A DNA stretch of 32,034 nt from contig CAZNOS010000003.1 of NCBI GenBank assembly GCA_964574775.1, positions 1 to 32,034 of the forward strand, written 5' to 3'. Below the pieces are notes generated by a model. The model had not been told where the DNA came from. It searched no databases and saw nothing but the letters and a program-made list of their open reading frames with translations. Positions 6,087 to 14,014 of this stretch are shown here, piece by piece. The translations under genes and the position numbers were made by a program. Every line of letters begins with the position of its first letter. Positions within the stretch are counted from its first letter, which is position 1. Source of the DNA: CABMGO01 sp964574775. Lineage in GTDB: Archaea; Nanobdellota; Nanobdellia; Pacearchaeales; GW2011-AR1.

Positions 6087-8663
6087 ATGGAAAATAAATT
6101 TAATTATGTGACCTCGCGAAGAGACGATGAACTAGCTGAAAGCTTGGATCCGCTTGTTAAAGAGTGGTTTTTTTCTAGATTCCCTAGTTTTTCACTGACT
6201 CAAAAATATGGGGTTCTTCCTGTTTTTGAAAGAAAGAGTATTTTAATATCTGCTCCAACTGGTGGAACTAAGACTCTAACTGCATTTTTATCTATTTTAA
6301 ACTACTTAGTTGGCTTAAGTAGAAAAAACGAGCTTGAAGATAGAATTTATGCGGTATATTGTTCGCCGCTTAAGGCATTAAGTAGTGATATTTTTGTAAA
6401 TTTAATCGAGCCACTGAAACAAATTGAGGAATTAGCGGAAAAAAAAGACATTAAGATGCAAAAAATTCAAATCGGATTAAGAACTGGTGACACGACTGCT
6501 AATGAAAAGGCTAAAATGGCCCGGAAATCACCTCATATTTTAATTACAACACCCGAAAGCTTGGCAATTATGATAAATTCTCCCAAGTTCGTTGAAAAAT
6601 TCTTTAGATTGGAGTTTATGATTGTGGATGAAATACATTCTTTGGCCGAAAACAAGAGGGGAACACACCTAAGTTTAATTTTAGAGAGAATTCAGGCATT
6701 ATCTGTGATGCCAATTGTGAGAATTGGGTTGTCTGCAACCGTCTCACCACTAGAGAAAATAGCAAATTATCTTGTTGGGCAAGATAGAGAGTGTTTAATT
6801 GCAGATGTTGAGATGATAAAAAAGTTGGATTTACAGATTTTAACACCTGTCGAAGACTTTCTAAAGACCGATTCTGTGGAATTGAACATAAAATTATATG
6901 AAATGATGGATAAATTAATACAAAAAAATAAAACTACGCTAATTTTTACCAACACTAGGGCTGCAACCGAACGAGTGGTTAATAATTTAAAGGAAAAATT
7001 TCCAAAAAACTACTTTGAAAACATCGGAGCACACCACTCTTCACTTTCAAAGGAGCACAGACAAGAGATTGAGCAGAATCTACGAGATGGAAAATTGAAG
7101 GTCGTGGTATGTTCTACTTCTTTAGAGCTTGGAATTGATATTGGTTATATAGATTTAGTAATTTTATTAGGAAGCCCCAAGGCTGTTTCGCGTGCAATGC
7201 AGAGAATTGGTCGTGCTGGACATCAATTACACGAGACCGCGCGTGGAAAATTTATAGTTTATGACTTTGATGATCTTGTGGAGTGTGCAATTATACAAAA
7301 AAATTCAAAAGAGAAAATTATTGATGAGGTTCATATCCCTGAAAATTGTCTAGATGTGCTTGCTCAGCAGATTTTTGGGATGTCTATATATAAAACATGG
7401 CACGTGAACGAAATGCTTAATCTCATAAAACAAAGTTATTGTTATAGGAATCTAACAAGAGATGATTTTTTTTCGGTAATATCGTATCTTTCTGGAGAAT
7501 ATGATTTAAATGTGAGAAATCTATATTCTAAAATATGGTATGATTCGACCACTGGGCAGGTTGGAAAACGTGGAAAGCTGGCTAGAATGATATACATGAC
7601 TAATATTGGAACTATCCCGGACGAAAGCTTCGCGAGCGTGGTAGATAGAAGTGGGAATAATATAGGAAAAATAGATGAATCATTTCTTGAAAAACTAAAA
7701 AAGGGAGATGTTTTTGTTTTGGGCGGTAAAAAATATCAATTCTTATATAATAAAGGAATGAAGGTTTATGTTGTGCCATCTGATAGAAAGCCCACTATTC
7801 CATCCTGGTTTTCAGAAATGCTTCCGTTAAGTTTTACAACCGCATGCTCTATTGGAAAATTTAGACGCCTTTTGGATGAAAAATTTAGGGCTAAAAAATC
7901 TCCAGAAGAAATCAAAGGGTTCATAGCCGAATATGTTTATTCCGATGAAAAAACGGCTCAAACCATATATAACTATTTTCAAAAACAGTATAAAACATCT
8001 TTAATCCCTAGTGATAAAAAAATAGTAGTGGAGGAATTTAATTCAGATGGTAAAAGGTATATTATTTTTCATAGTTTATTTGGTAGGCGGGTTAATGATG
8101 CGCTCTCTAGAGCTTGTGCGTTTAGTGTTGCCTCGGCAAGAAAAAGAGATGTTGAGGTTGGAATAAGTGATAATGGATTTTTTATAGCCGGAAAAGAGAT
8201 TGAGACCGAAAAAATATTAAAAGGTTTAAGGCTTTTAAATGAAAATAATATCAGAAAGGTATTAGATGAGGCTATTGATAAAACTGAGGTTTTAAAGAGG
8301 CGTTTTAGACATTGTGCAGCTAGGAGTCTTATGATTTTAAGAAATTATAGAGGATATACGAAGTCGGCTGGAAAACAACAGATGTCTAGTCATTTTTTAC
8401 TCGCAGCTGTTAATAAAAGTACTAAAGATTTTCCAATTTTAAAAGAGGCAAGAAGAGAGGTTTTAGAAGATTTAATGGATATAACTAATGCTGCCGAAAT
8501 ATTGAGGCGGATTAACAACAATGAAATTAAAATTGAAACAAAAAATACAAAAATAATTAGTCCTTTTGCCATTAATCTTATTTTACAGAGTCATGCGGAC
8601 GTTATTAAAATTGAAGATAAAAATGCGTTTATTAAACGGGTTTGGGAGGAATTGGAAAAATGA
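6087..8663 (+). CDS. lhr: Lhr-family superfamily 2 DNA/RNA helicase
   Basis: The 858-residue protein has the Lhr core: RecA1 with motif I at 56-63 (APTGGTKT), motif II DEIH (181-184) and SAT (216-218); RecA2 with TNTRAATERVV and motif VI QRIGRAGH (372-379); then the winged-helix and Lhr-specific C-terminal domains. Archaeal Lhr proteins unwind branched DNA and DNA-RNA hybrids and act in genome maintenance. The motif I Gly that normally precedes the catalytic Lys is Thr here (GTKT in place of GxGKT). A Shine-Dalgarno-like AGGAG lies about 10 bp above the ATG and a GAAAGATATAAAAAG promoter at about 6017-6031. Its stop overlaps the next start by ATGA, so it is translationally coupled to a COG1407-type phosphoesterase, a pairing also seen for other Lhr-like helicases. 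Confidence 0.92.
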   Translation: MENKFNYVTSRRDDELAESLDPLVKEWFFSRFPSFSLTQKYGVLPVFERKSILISAPTGGTKTLTAFLSILNYLVGLSRKNELEDRIYAVYCSPLKALSSDIFVNLIEPLKQIEELAEKKDIKMQKIQIGLRTGDTTANEKAKMARKSPHILITTPESLAIMINSPKFVEKFFRLEFMIVDEIHSLAENKRGTHLSLILERIQALSVMPIVRIGLSATVSPLEKIANYLVGQDRECLIADVEMIKKLDLQILTPVEDFLKTDSVELNIKLYEMMDKLIQKNKTTLIFTNTRAATERVVNNLKEKFPKNYFENIGAHHSSLSKEHRQEIEQNLRDGKLKVVVCSTSLELGIDIGYIDLVILLGSPKAVSRAMQRIGRAGHQLHETARGKFIVYDFDDLVECAIIQKNSKEKIIDEVHIPENCLDVLAQQIFGMSIYKTWHVNEMLNLIKQSYCYRNLTRDDFFSVISYLSGEYDLNVRNLYSKIWYDSTTGQVGKRGKLARMIYMTNIGTIPDESFASVVDRSGNNIGKIDESFLEKLKKGDVFVLGGKKYQFLYNKGMKVYVVPSDRKPTIPSWFSEMLPLSFTTACSIGKFRRLLDEKFRAKKSPEEIKGFIAEYVYSDEKTAQTIYNYFQKQYKTSLIPSDKKIVVEEFNSDGKRYIIFHSLFGRRVNDALSRACAFSVASARKRDVEVGISDNGFFIAGKEIETEKILKGLRLLNENNIRKVLDEAIDKTEVLKRRFRHCAARSLMILRNYRGYTKSAGKQQMSSHFLLAAVNKSTKDFPILKEARREVLEDLMDITNAAEILRRINNNEIKIETKNTKIISPFAINLILQSHADVIKIEDKNAFIKRVWEELEK

Positions 8664-9388
8664 AAATATATGATTTTGATGTTATTGATCGGTGTTTATT
8701 TTGGAAAAAAGAAAAAACTCTAATAATTGGAGATTTACATTTAGGATATGAAGATGGGTTGATGCAGCGTGGGATTGCAATTCCTAGAAATCAATTAAGT
8801 ATGACTTTACAAATTTTAAAGAGTGTTTTTGAAAAAACTGGAAAAATTAATAAAATAATCCTTCTTGGTGACGTAAAGCACTATTTTGGAAAAATATTAA
8901 GACAAGAGAGGGACGATTTTGGGTCTATTATTCAGCTTTTTAGTGATTTTTTAAATAAAGGCGGTAGTATTATAATTACGGCTGGTAATCATGATAAAAT
9001 TCTATTTCCTATAACTGAAAAATATACAAACGTGAAAATAGTCGATAAATATATTGAAAAAAATATTTTATTCATACATGGAGATAGTTTGAGTGTAAAA
9101 AAATCATATGAGGATATTAAAAACAAAAATATAAAATTAATTATTCTGGGACATTTTCATCCTGCTTTTTTACTAAGAGATAAAGGAAGTATAAAAGAAG
9201 AAAAATATAAATGTTTTTTATATGGTAATTCTAAGGAATATAATAAGGATGTTATTTTTGTTCCAAGTTTTTTTCCCTTAATTGAGGGAAGTGATATAAT
9301 AAAAGATTTAGAGATATATAATAAGGGCATGAAAATAATACTAATATCTGAAAATGGAAAAATCTATAATTTTGGGCAAATAATGTAA
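8660..9388 (+). CDS. COG1407-type (ICC/PdeM-like) metallophosphoesterase
   Basis: The calcineurin-like phosphoesterase motifs are all present: GDLH (24-27), GD (70-71), GNHD (109-112), HGD (140-142) and GHFH (164-167), which bind two metal ions. The enzyme probably acts as a nuclease or phosphodiesterase in DNA repair; COG1407 relatives in bacteria are the ligase-associated PdeM proteins, which sit beside Lhr-like helicases. The start at 8660 is chosen because ATGA overlaps the helicase stop and GGGAGGA precedes it; the in-frame ATG at 8642 lies inside the helicase end and would add six residues. The product is 242 residues, typical for the family. In the second motif the usual GD-x-x-H appears as GDVKHYFG. 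Confidence 0.87.
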   Translation: MKIYDFDVIDRCLFWKKEKTLIIGDLHLGYEDGLMQRGIAIPRNQLSMTLQILKSVFEKTGKINKIILLGDVKHYFGKILRQERDDFGSIIQLFSDFLNKGGSIIITAGNHDKILFPITEKYTNVKIVDKYIEKNILFIHGDSLSVKKSYEDIKNKNIKLIILGHFHPAFLLRDKGSIKEEKYKCFLYGNSKEYNKDVIFVPSFFPLIEGSDIIKDLEIYNKGMKIILISENGKIYNFGQIM

Positions 9389-9391
9389 AAA

Positions 9392-9852
9392 TCAGATCCC
9401 AATAATTTCTATTTTTGGGAATACCTCTGGTTGAAATTCTTTTTTCTTTCCCAATACCCTATCGGCTAAAGTTAAAACAAAGAGATGCTGAAATCCATGA
9501 TAAGCTACACGTACATATTCATCTCCATTTACGTGACATTGTGTATTTCCAATTTGAATAATTGGCACTACTACTTGCGCCTGAATTCTTTTTTCTAAAA
9601 GAATTCCTTCTAAATCTGACTTGTTTTGCATTAAAACTTCTGCAGCTATATTTCTTTCTGGGAATATAACTCTCTTCCTAAGGGGCCATGTTTTTTAAGA
9701 GAATATCCCGCTGTTAATAACGCTTGATTAATTTGTGTTCCGCCACCCACACAAACAACCGTATCTCCTTTCGCAGATATCCTTCTTATAAAATCGATTG
9801 TACTTGGATTTTGATATAAATCCCCTGAAACCTTTATTAGTGCATATGTCAT
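9392..9852 (-). pseudogene. amino-acid-kinase-fold gene split by a -1 frameshift
   Basis: The gene starts at ATG 9852 (MTYALIKVSGDLYQNP), with a TATA box at 9875-9883 spaced for leaderless expression. The first frame carries an amino-acid kinase signature (IKVSG and VCVGGGTQIN) and stops at 9646-9648. The rest continues in the -1 frame from about 9665: FPERNIAAEVLMQNKSDLEG and on to FPKIEIIGI, ending at 9392. The joined product is about 153 residues, shorter than typical acetylglutamate or UMP kinases and lacking much of their C-terminal half, so even the intact form would be a divergent small member. A sequencing deletion, true decay, or -1 programmed frameshifting could explain the break. 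Open frame further upstream runs into the tRNA and is not coding. Confidence 0.7.
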
Positions 9853-9874
9853 AAATTTGAAACTAAAAAACGAA

Positions 9875-9883
9875 CTTATAAAT
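9875..9883 (-). promoter_or_regulatory. TATA box for the kinase-like gene
   Basis: On the minus strand ATTTATAAG is centred 27 bp above the ATG at 9852, immediately after the 3' end of the tRNA. It indicates that the tRNA and the kinase-like gene can be transcribed separately. Confidence 0.55.
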
Positions 9884-9887
9884 TTAA

Positions 9888-9969
9888 CGCCCAGACCCAG
9901 AATCGAACTGGGATATCCTTGCGGAAACCGGTTTTCGAGACCGGCGCAGTACCATTGTGCCATCTGGGC
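9888..9969 (-). tRNA. tRNA-Ser (anticodon CGA)
   Basis: Read on the minus strand, GCCCAGA (5' acceptor) pairs with TCTGGGC at the 3' end, followed by discriminator G. The D stem is GCA/TGC, the anticodon stem CCGGT/ACCGG with loop CTCGAAA (anticodon CGA, reading UCG), and the T arm CCCAG-TTCGATT-CTGGG. A long variable arm (TCC-GCAA-GGA) identifies it as a class II tRNA, and together with the anticodon and G73 as serine. Length is 82 nt without CCA. No intron is seen. Confidence 0.93.
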
Positions 9970-9990
9970 ATAAAAATTAGATTAATATAT

Positions 9991-10002
9991 AATATATAAA
10001 AG
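9991..10002 (-). promoter_or_regulatory. TATA box for tRNA-Ser
   Basis: CTTTTATATATT on the minus strand is centred about 27 bp upstream of the mature tRNA 5' end, implying little or no 5' leader. Confidence 0.55.
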
Positions 10003-10014
10003 TACTTATTAGAA

Positions 10015-10431
10015 TTATTCTTTTTTACCCAATTGCAATCTTGGTAATTGAACATGTGGTGGTAAATTCATTTCTTCCTCTAATTCTAATGCTTTAATAG
10101 ATGCTTTTTGCATAATTGCATTCAAAATAATTAAATTCATTTCGCTATCCATTTTTTTATCGTTCCAACTCTCAAGTGTATCTTTCATGGTTTTTTGATC
10201 TAAAGATAAAAACATTTTACCCTCTAATTCTACTTTACCCAAAGAAGTATAATCTATACCAAATTTAAAATCTACTAAAAGAAGTTCTTGTTTTGAATTA
10301 TCAGATTTAAATTTTTCAATTGATTTAATGTTTATATTTGGAGTGATTTTTAATTCTCCTTTTAATTCATCGTTTCTCTCTACGAGTATCTTTGAATACT
10401 TGAATCCTGCTAATTTGATTTCTTTTGCCAT
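10015..10431 (-). CDS. conserved-looking archaeal protein of unknown function, 138 aa
   Basis: I do not recognise the family with certainty. The product starts MAKEIKLAGFKYSKILVERN, continues with alternating beta-strands (GELKITPNINIKSIEKF, QELLLVDFKFGIDY, GKVELEGKMFLSLD), and ends with two helices and a proline-rich motif LPPHVQLPRL. The strand-rich core followed by C-terminal helices is reminiscent of SecB-like chaperone folds, but this is a guess from pattern only. It follows the PRC-barrel gene by 17 bp on the same strand and is likely co-transcribed with it. Its end is close to the tRNA promoter. Confidence 0.7.
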   Translation of the reverse strand: MAKEIKLAGFKYSKILVERNDELKGELKITPNINIKSIEKFKSDNSKQELLLVDFKFGIDYTSLGKVELEGKMFLSLDQKTMKDTLESWNDKKMDSEMNLIILNAIMQKASIKALELEEEMNLPPHVQLPRLQLGKKE

Positions 10432-10448
10432 CTTATTTTTGAGAATAT

Positions 10449-10703
10449 TTAAACTAAATCTTCTTCTGAAACAACCATAAAGTCACCTACAGCTATAACG
10501 GAATTAAATGGAATTAATGCTTCCCTATCCTTTGTTCTTTCCAATGAAAGATTTGCTGTATATGGTGTAAGGTCCTTTAAAACTAAATGAATTAATTCAC
10601 CAGTCTTTGTTTCAAAAGTTAAGTCTTTTGCAACACCTAACTTCTTTCCTTCTTTAGTTACCACTTGTTTTCCCAATAAACTTCTAAAAGGTCTTTTGTC
10701 CAT
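10449..10703 (-). CDS. PRC-barrel domain protein, 84 aa
   Basis: The whole protein matches a PRC-barrel: RSLLGKQVVTKEGKKLGVAK is the characteristic first hairpin, followed by GELIHLVLKD, a loop, and LIPFNSVIAVGDFMVV. PRC-barrels are small beta-barrels found in RNA metabolism (RimM) and, in archaea, in stand-alone proteins and cell division protein CdvA. This stand-alone form has no catalytic residues, so a protein-binding role is likely. A TATA box TTTATAAAT near 10722-10730 lies about 23 bp above the start. It heads a probable two-gene operon with the 138-aa gene, transcribed away from the putative origin. Confidence 0.85.
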   Translation of the reverse strand: MDKRPFRSLLGKQVVTKEGKKLGVAKDLTFETKTGELIHLVLKDLTPYTANLSLERTKDREALIPFNSVIAVGDFMVVSEEDLV

Positions 10704-11211
10704 ATTGATTTTATATAGGATTTATTTATAAATCTTTGTATAGTTGTTTATATAATATTACTCTTATTATACTTTATATATAATTATAATATATTATTAA
10801 TTAATTATTACTAAAGTTATTCGTTTTTAGGTTAAAATATACACTCTCTCACCCTATAATTTCTCATGGAGATATATTTATAAAGAGAAAAATGATTTTC
10901 AAAATGTCAAATATATATTTATAAGTATTTATATTATATAATATATATATTATAATATATTATATATAAGTATATATATCACATTTTTTCTTTTTAGCGT
11001 ATATAAAACTAGATAGGAAACAGGGGGGAGGGGGAGTTTTTTGTTATTTTTAATAATATTTTTTAAAATAAATATAAGTATGAAAATAAGATAAAAAACA
11101 CATATTTTTATAAGAAGAAGTTTCCATAAGAAATGAAGGTTATAGGGACTAATCTTTCCGATATATGAATATTTAAATAGTAAGTATTTTTTAATAAATA
11201 AAGGAAATAAA
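10704..11211. other. oriC: probable chromosomal replication origin (intergenic, upstream of orc1/cdc6)
   Basis: This 508-bp gene-free region is the most AT-rich in the window. Long runs of TATA/ATAT with self-complementary stretches at about 10770-10805 and 10905-10980 could serve as a DNA-unwinding element. It also contains GGAAACAGGGGGGAGGGGG (11016-11034), which resembles the GGAAAC-plus-G-run half of archaeal origin recognition boxes. It lies immediately upstream of orc1/cdc6 and the PolD genes, the classic position of archaeal origins. A TATA-like ATATTTAAATAG near 11168-11179 is the orc1 promoter. Only one clear box-like site was found, so the call is inferential. Confidence 0.6.
11016..11036 (+). 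promoter_or_regulatory. candidate origin recognition box (G-run half)
   Basis: GGAAACAGGGGGG agrees at 12 of 13 positions with GGAAATAGGGGGG in the 28-bp repeats at 5333-5403. The upstream TTCCACA half found there is missing. It stands out as a G-rich tract in otherwise AT-rich DNA. Confidence 0.45.
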
Positions 11212-12423
11212 ATGGGTGTTCAAATAGGTCATATTTTCGATTCTGCTATGAAGAGTTCTTTATTTAAGGATAAAAGTGTTTTACAAACAAACTATACTCC
11301 TCAATCTATTCCTCACAGAGATAAACAAATAGAACAAGTTGCTTCTATATTAGCTCCAATTTTAAGGGGAGAGAGAACAAGTAATCTTTTTGTATATGGA
11401 AAAACAGGTACAGGCAAAACTCTTTCTATTCAATATGTTAGAGAAGAATTATTAAAAAAATCCAAAGAAATAGGAGTAGATATTAGAATAGAATATCTTA
11501 ATTGTAAGTTAAAAAAGGTTGCAGATACAGAATATAGAATATTAGCAGCACTTATTGAATTATTGGGCAGTAAAGTGGCAGATACAGGACTTCCGACAGG
11601 ACAGGTTTATTCTAAATTTGTAGAGTTAATAGACAGTAAAAAACAAATAGTAGTTATAATTTTTGATGAAATAGACCAGGCAATTAAAAAAATTGATGAT
11701 AACTTTCTTTATACATTAACTAGATTAAACTCTGAGTTAAGTAAGGCTCAAATTTCTCTTATAGGTATATCTAATGATGTTACATTTTTAGAAAATATAG
11801 ATCCTAGAGTAAAAAGTTCATTAGGAGAAGAAGAAATTGTTTTTCCACCATATAATGCAGTTCAATTAAAAGATATATTAAATGAGAGATGTAAACAGGC
11901 ATTTAAAGAAAATGCGGTAGATGAGGCAGTTATCAACAAATGTGCCGGATTTGCAGCTAGAGAGCACGGAGACGCGAGAAGAGCATTAGATTTACTTAGA
12001 ATAGCGGGCGAACTAACCGAAAGAGATGGAAAAACCAGAATAACTGAGGAATATATAGATCAGGCTAATCAAAAAATAGAAAAAGATAAAATTTTAGATA
12101 TAGTTGAAACGGAACCCGCACAATTTCAAGCAGTCCTTTATTCTATTTTACAGCTTAATAAAGAACAAAAAGGGGAGATAAAAAATTTTTTTACGGGAGA
12201 TATTTTTAATTATTATCAAGATGTATGTAATAAAGTAAAAATTGAGGTTTTAACACAAAGAAGAATATCAGATATTATTGGTGAAATTGATATGTTAGGC
12301 TTAATTAATGCTAAAGTTATTTCAAAAGGGAGGCACGGAAGAACAAGAGAGGTAAAATTATCTATTCCTTCAAATCTTTTAGATAAGGTTGAAGCAATAT
12401 TAGTTGAATCGTTAGGAATCTAA
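11212..12423 (+). CDS. cdc6: Orc1/Cdc6 replication initiator
   Basis: The 403-residue protein is an AAA+ ATPase with Walker A GKTGTGKT (63-70), Walker B FDEID (151-155), sensor-1 region SLIGISNDV, and sensor-2 HGDARRALDLLR. A C-terminal winged-helix domain (about 300-400) binds origin DNA. It recognises origin boxes and loads the MCM helicase. It begins below a TATA box with a weak AAAGG upstream of the ATG, directly beside the putative origin, and is followed 49 bp later by the PolD small subunit gene in the same direction. This gene order (orc1, DP1, DP2) is known from several euryarchaea. Confidence 0.95.
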   Translation: MGVQIGHIFDSAMKSSLFKDKSVLQTNYTPQSIPHRDKQIEQVASILAPILRGERTSNLFVYGKTGTGKTLSIQYVREELLKKSKEIGVDIRIEYLNCKLKKVADTEYRILAALIELLGSKVADTGLPTGQVYSKFVELIDSKKQIVVIIFDEIDQAIKKIDDNFLYTLTRLNSELSKAQISLIGISNDVTFLENIDPRVKSSLGEEEIVFPPYNAVQLKDILNERCKQAFKENAVDEAVINKCAGFAAREHGDARRALDLLRIAGELTERDGKTRITEEYIDQANQKIEKDKILDIVETEPAQFQAVLYSILQLNKEQKGEIKNFFTGDIFNYYQDVCNKVKIEVLTQRRISDIIGEIDMLGLINAKVISKGRHGRTREVKLSIPSNLLDKVEAILVESLGI

Positions 12424-12472
12424 CTTTTCACTTGAACAAATTAAACTGCCGACCAGCAGTGTTGAGAGTGAT

Positions 12473-14014
12473 ATGGGAGACAAAAAAGAAATATTAAAGT
12501 TATGTATGCAGAAAGGATTTTTAATTGATAAAGAAATTCTAGAAATCTTCTTATTATTTGATAATACATTTATTTCTATAGTTGTTGATGGGTTATTTAG
12601 TATAAAATTAAAAGAAAAGGTAATTACAAAGAAGATAGTTATAGAAAATAAAGATTTCTTATATAGATGTTTTTCAAGTGTTTCAGAAAAAGACAATTTT
12701 AATAAATTAATGGGGTTTTTAGGCGTTTCTTTATTAAATACAGACAATAAAGAGATAATAAATAAAAAAATTAAAATATTAACTCCTCAAAATTTTGATT
12801 CTAAAAAAATAGAGGTGGAAGACTTTATTTTACATTTTAGAAACAGATATGAACAATTAAGACAAATATTAGAACAAAGAGATATAGAAAATCTAAGATC
12901 ATTAAGGAGAATTAGTAGGGATGGAGAGAGTCAGAATATTATAGTTATGATTAGAGATAAAAAAATAACAAAAAATAACAACATTATTTTTGAAGTAGAA
13001 GATTTAACCGGAAGTGCAAAATTTTTAATAAATAATAATAAAACTACTATTTTTGAAAAATGTAAAAATGTGCTTCTGGATGAGGTAATATGTTTTAATG
13101 TTTCAGGCAGTGGAGATCTTTTTTTTATAGAGGATATAATTTTACCAGATATTTTTTTAAAAGATAAAAAATTATTAAATGATGAAATTTTGGTGGCATT
13201 TGCTTCAGATATTCATATAGGGTCAAAAATGTTTTTAGAGGAAAAATTTCTAAATTTTATTAATTGGATTAATGGAGAATATGGAAGCGAACAAGAAAAA
13301 CAAATGTCTAAAAAAATTAAATATTTATTTTTGAATGGAGATAATATAGATGGCGTTGGTGTTTTTCCGGAACAAGAGAATTTTTTAAATATAAGAGAAA
13401 TAACAGACCAATACAATAAATTAGTTGATTATTTAGATATGATTAGAAAAGATGTTAATATAATAATTTCTCCAGGGCAACACGATGCAGTTTGGGTTGG
13501 TGAGCCACAACAATCAATTCCCAAAAAATGGGTACAAAGACTATATGATATGAAAAACGTAAGTATTATTTCAAATCCATCTCTAGTGGAAATAGAGGGG
13601 CAAATCAAAATATTGGTATATCATGGTGCAAGTTTTCATGGGGTTATAGATCAAATTCCAGAGATAAGAATAAATTATGGACACAATAATCCAACTATGG
13701 TTTTAAAGGAACTTTTAAAAGCGAGACATTTGGCGCCAACACATGGAGAGTGTGATTATATTCCAAATGGCAAAAAAGACTTATTAGTGATAGACGAGAT
13801 TCCAGATATTATTACGACTGCAGATTGGCATAGGTCAGAGGTTTCTGAATATAATAATATATTACTGATTTCTAGTTCGTGTTGGCAGTCAAAAACTCCG
13901 TTTGAGGAAAAAGTGGGTAATAATCCGGACCCGTGTAAGGTTCCTGTTTTAAATTTGAAAAATAGAGAAATAAAAATAATGGATTTCTCTGGAGGACAAA
14001 ATGACAGCAAATGA
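12473..14014 (+). CDS. polB: D-family DNA polymerase small subunit (DP1)
   Basis: The 513-residue protein has an OB-fold (about 152-225) and a calcineurin-like phosphoesterase domain that in PolD supplies the 3'-5' proofreading exonuclease. Motifs seen: ASDIHIG (245-250), NGDNIDG (288-294), PGQHDAV (334-340), YHGASFHG (383-390), APTHGE (421-426) and TTADWH (448-453). The usual GNH and GHxH of the superfamily are altered to GQH and ADWH. The last 14 bases overlap the DP2 start, so the two subunits are coupled. The N-terminal region is shorter than in euryarchaeal DP1 proteins of about 600 residues. The start at 12473 lies 49 bp after orc1. Confidence 0.92.
   Translation: MGDKKEILKLCMQKGFLIDKEILEIFLLFDNTFISIVVDGLFSIKLKEKVITKKIVIENKDFLYRCFSSVSEKDNFNKLMGFLGVSLLNTDNKEIINKKIKILTPQNFDSKKIEVEDFILHFRNRYEQLRQILEQRDIENLRSLRRISRDGESQNIIVMIRDKKITKNNNIIFEVEDLTGSAKFLINNNKTTIFEKCKNVLLDEVICFNVSGSGDLFFIEDIILPDIFLKDKKLLNDEILVAFASDIHIGSKMFLEEKFLNFINWINGEYGSEQEKQMSKKIKYLFLNGDNIDGVGVFPEQENFLNIREITDQYNKLVDYLDMIRKDVNIIISPGQHDAVWVGEPQQSIPKKWVQRLYDMKNVSIISNPSLVEIEGQIKILVYHGASFHGVIDQIPEIRINYGHNNPTMVLKELLKARHLAPTHGECDYIPNGKKDLLVIDEIPDIITTADWHRSEVSEYNNILLISSSCWQSKTPFEEKVGNNPDPCKVPVLNLKNREIKIMDFSGGQNDSK

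Noticed and set aside
9853..9963. N-terminal extension of the kinase-like frame starting at 9963
   Set aside because: These codons lie in the tRNA-Ser gene; a TATA box and a good ATG at 9852 give the real start.
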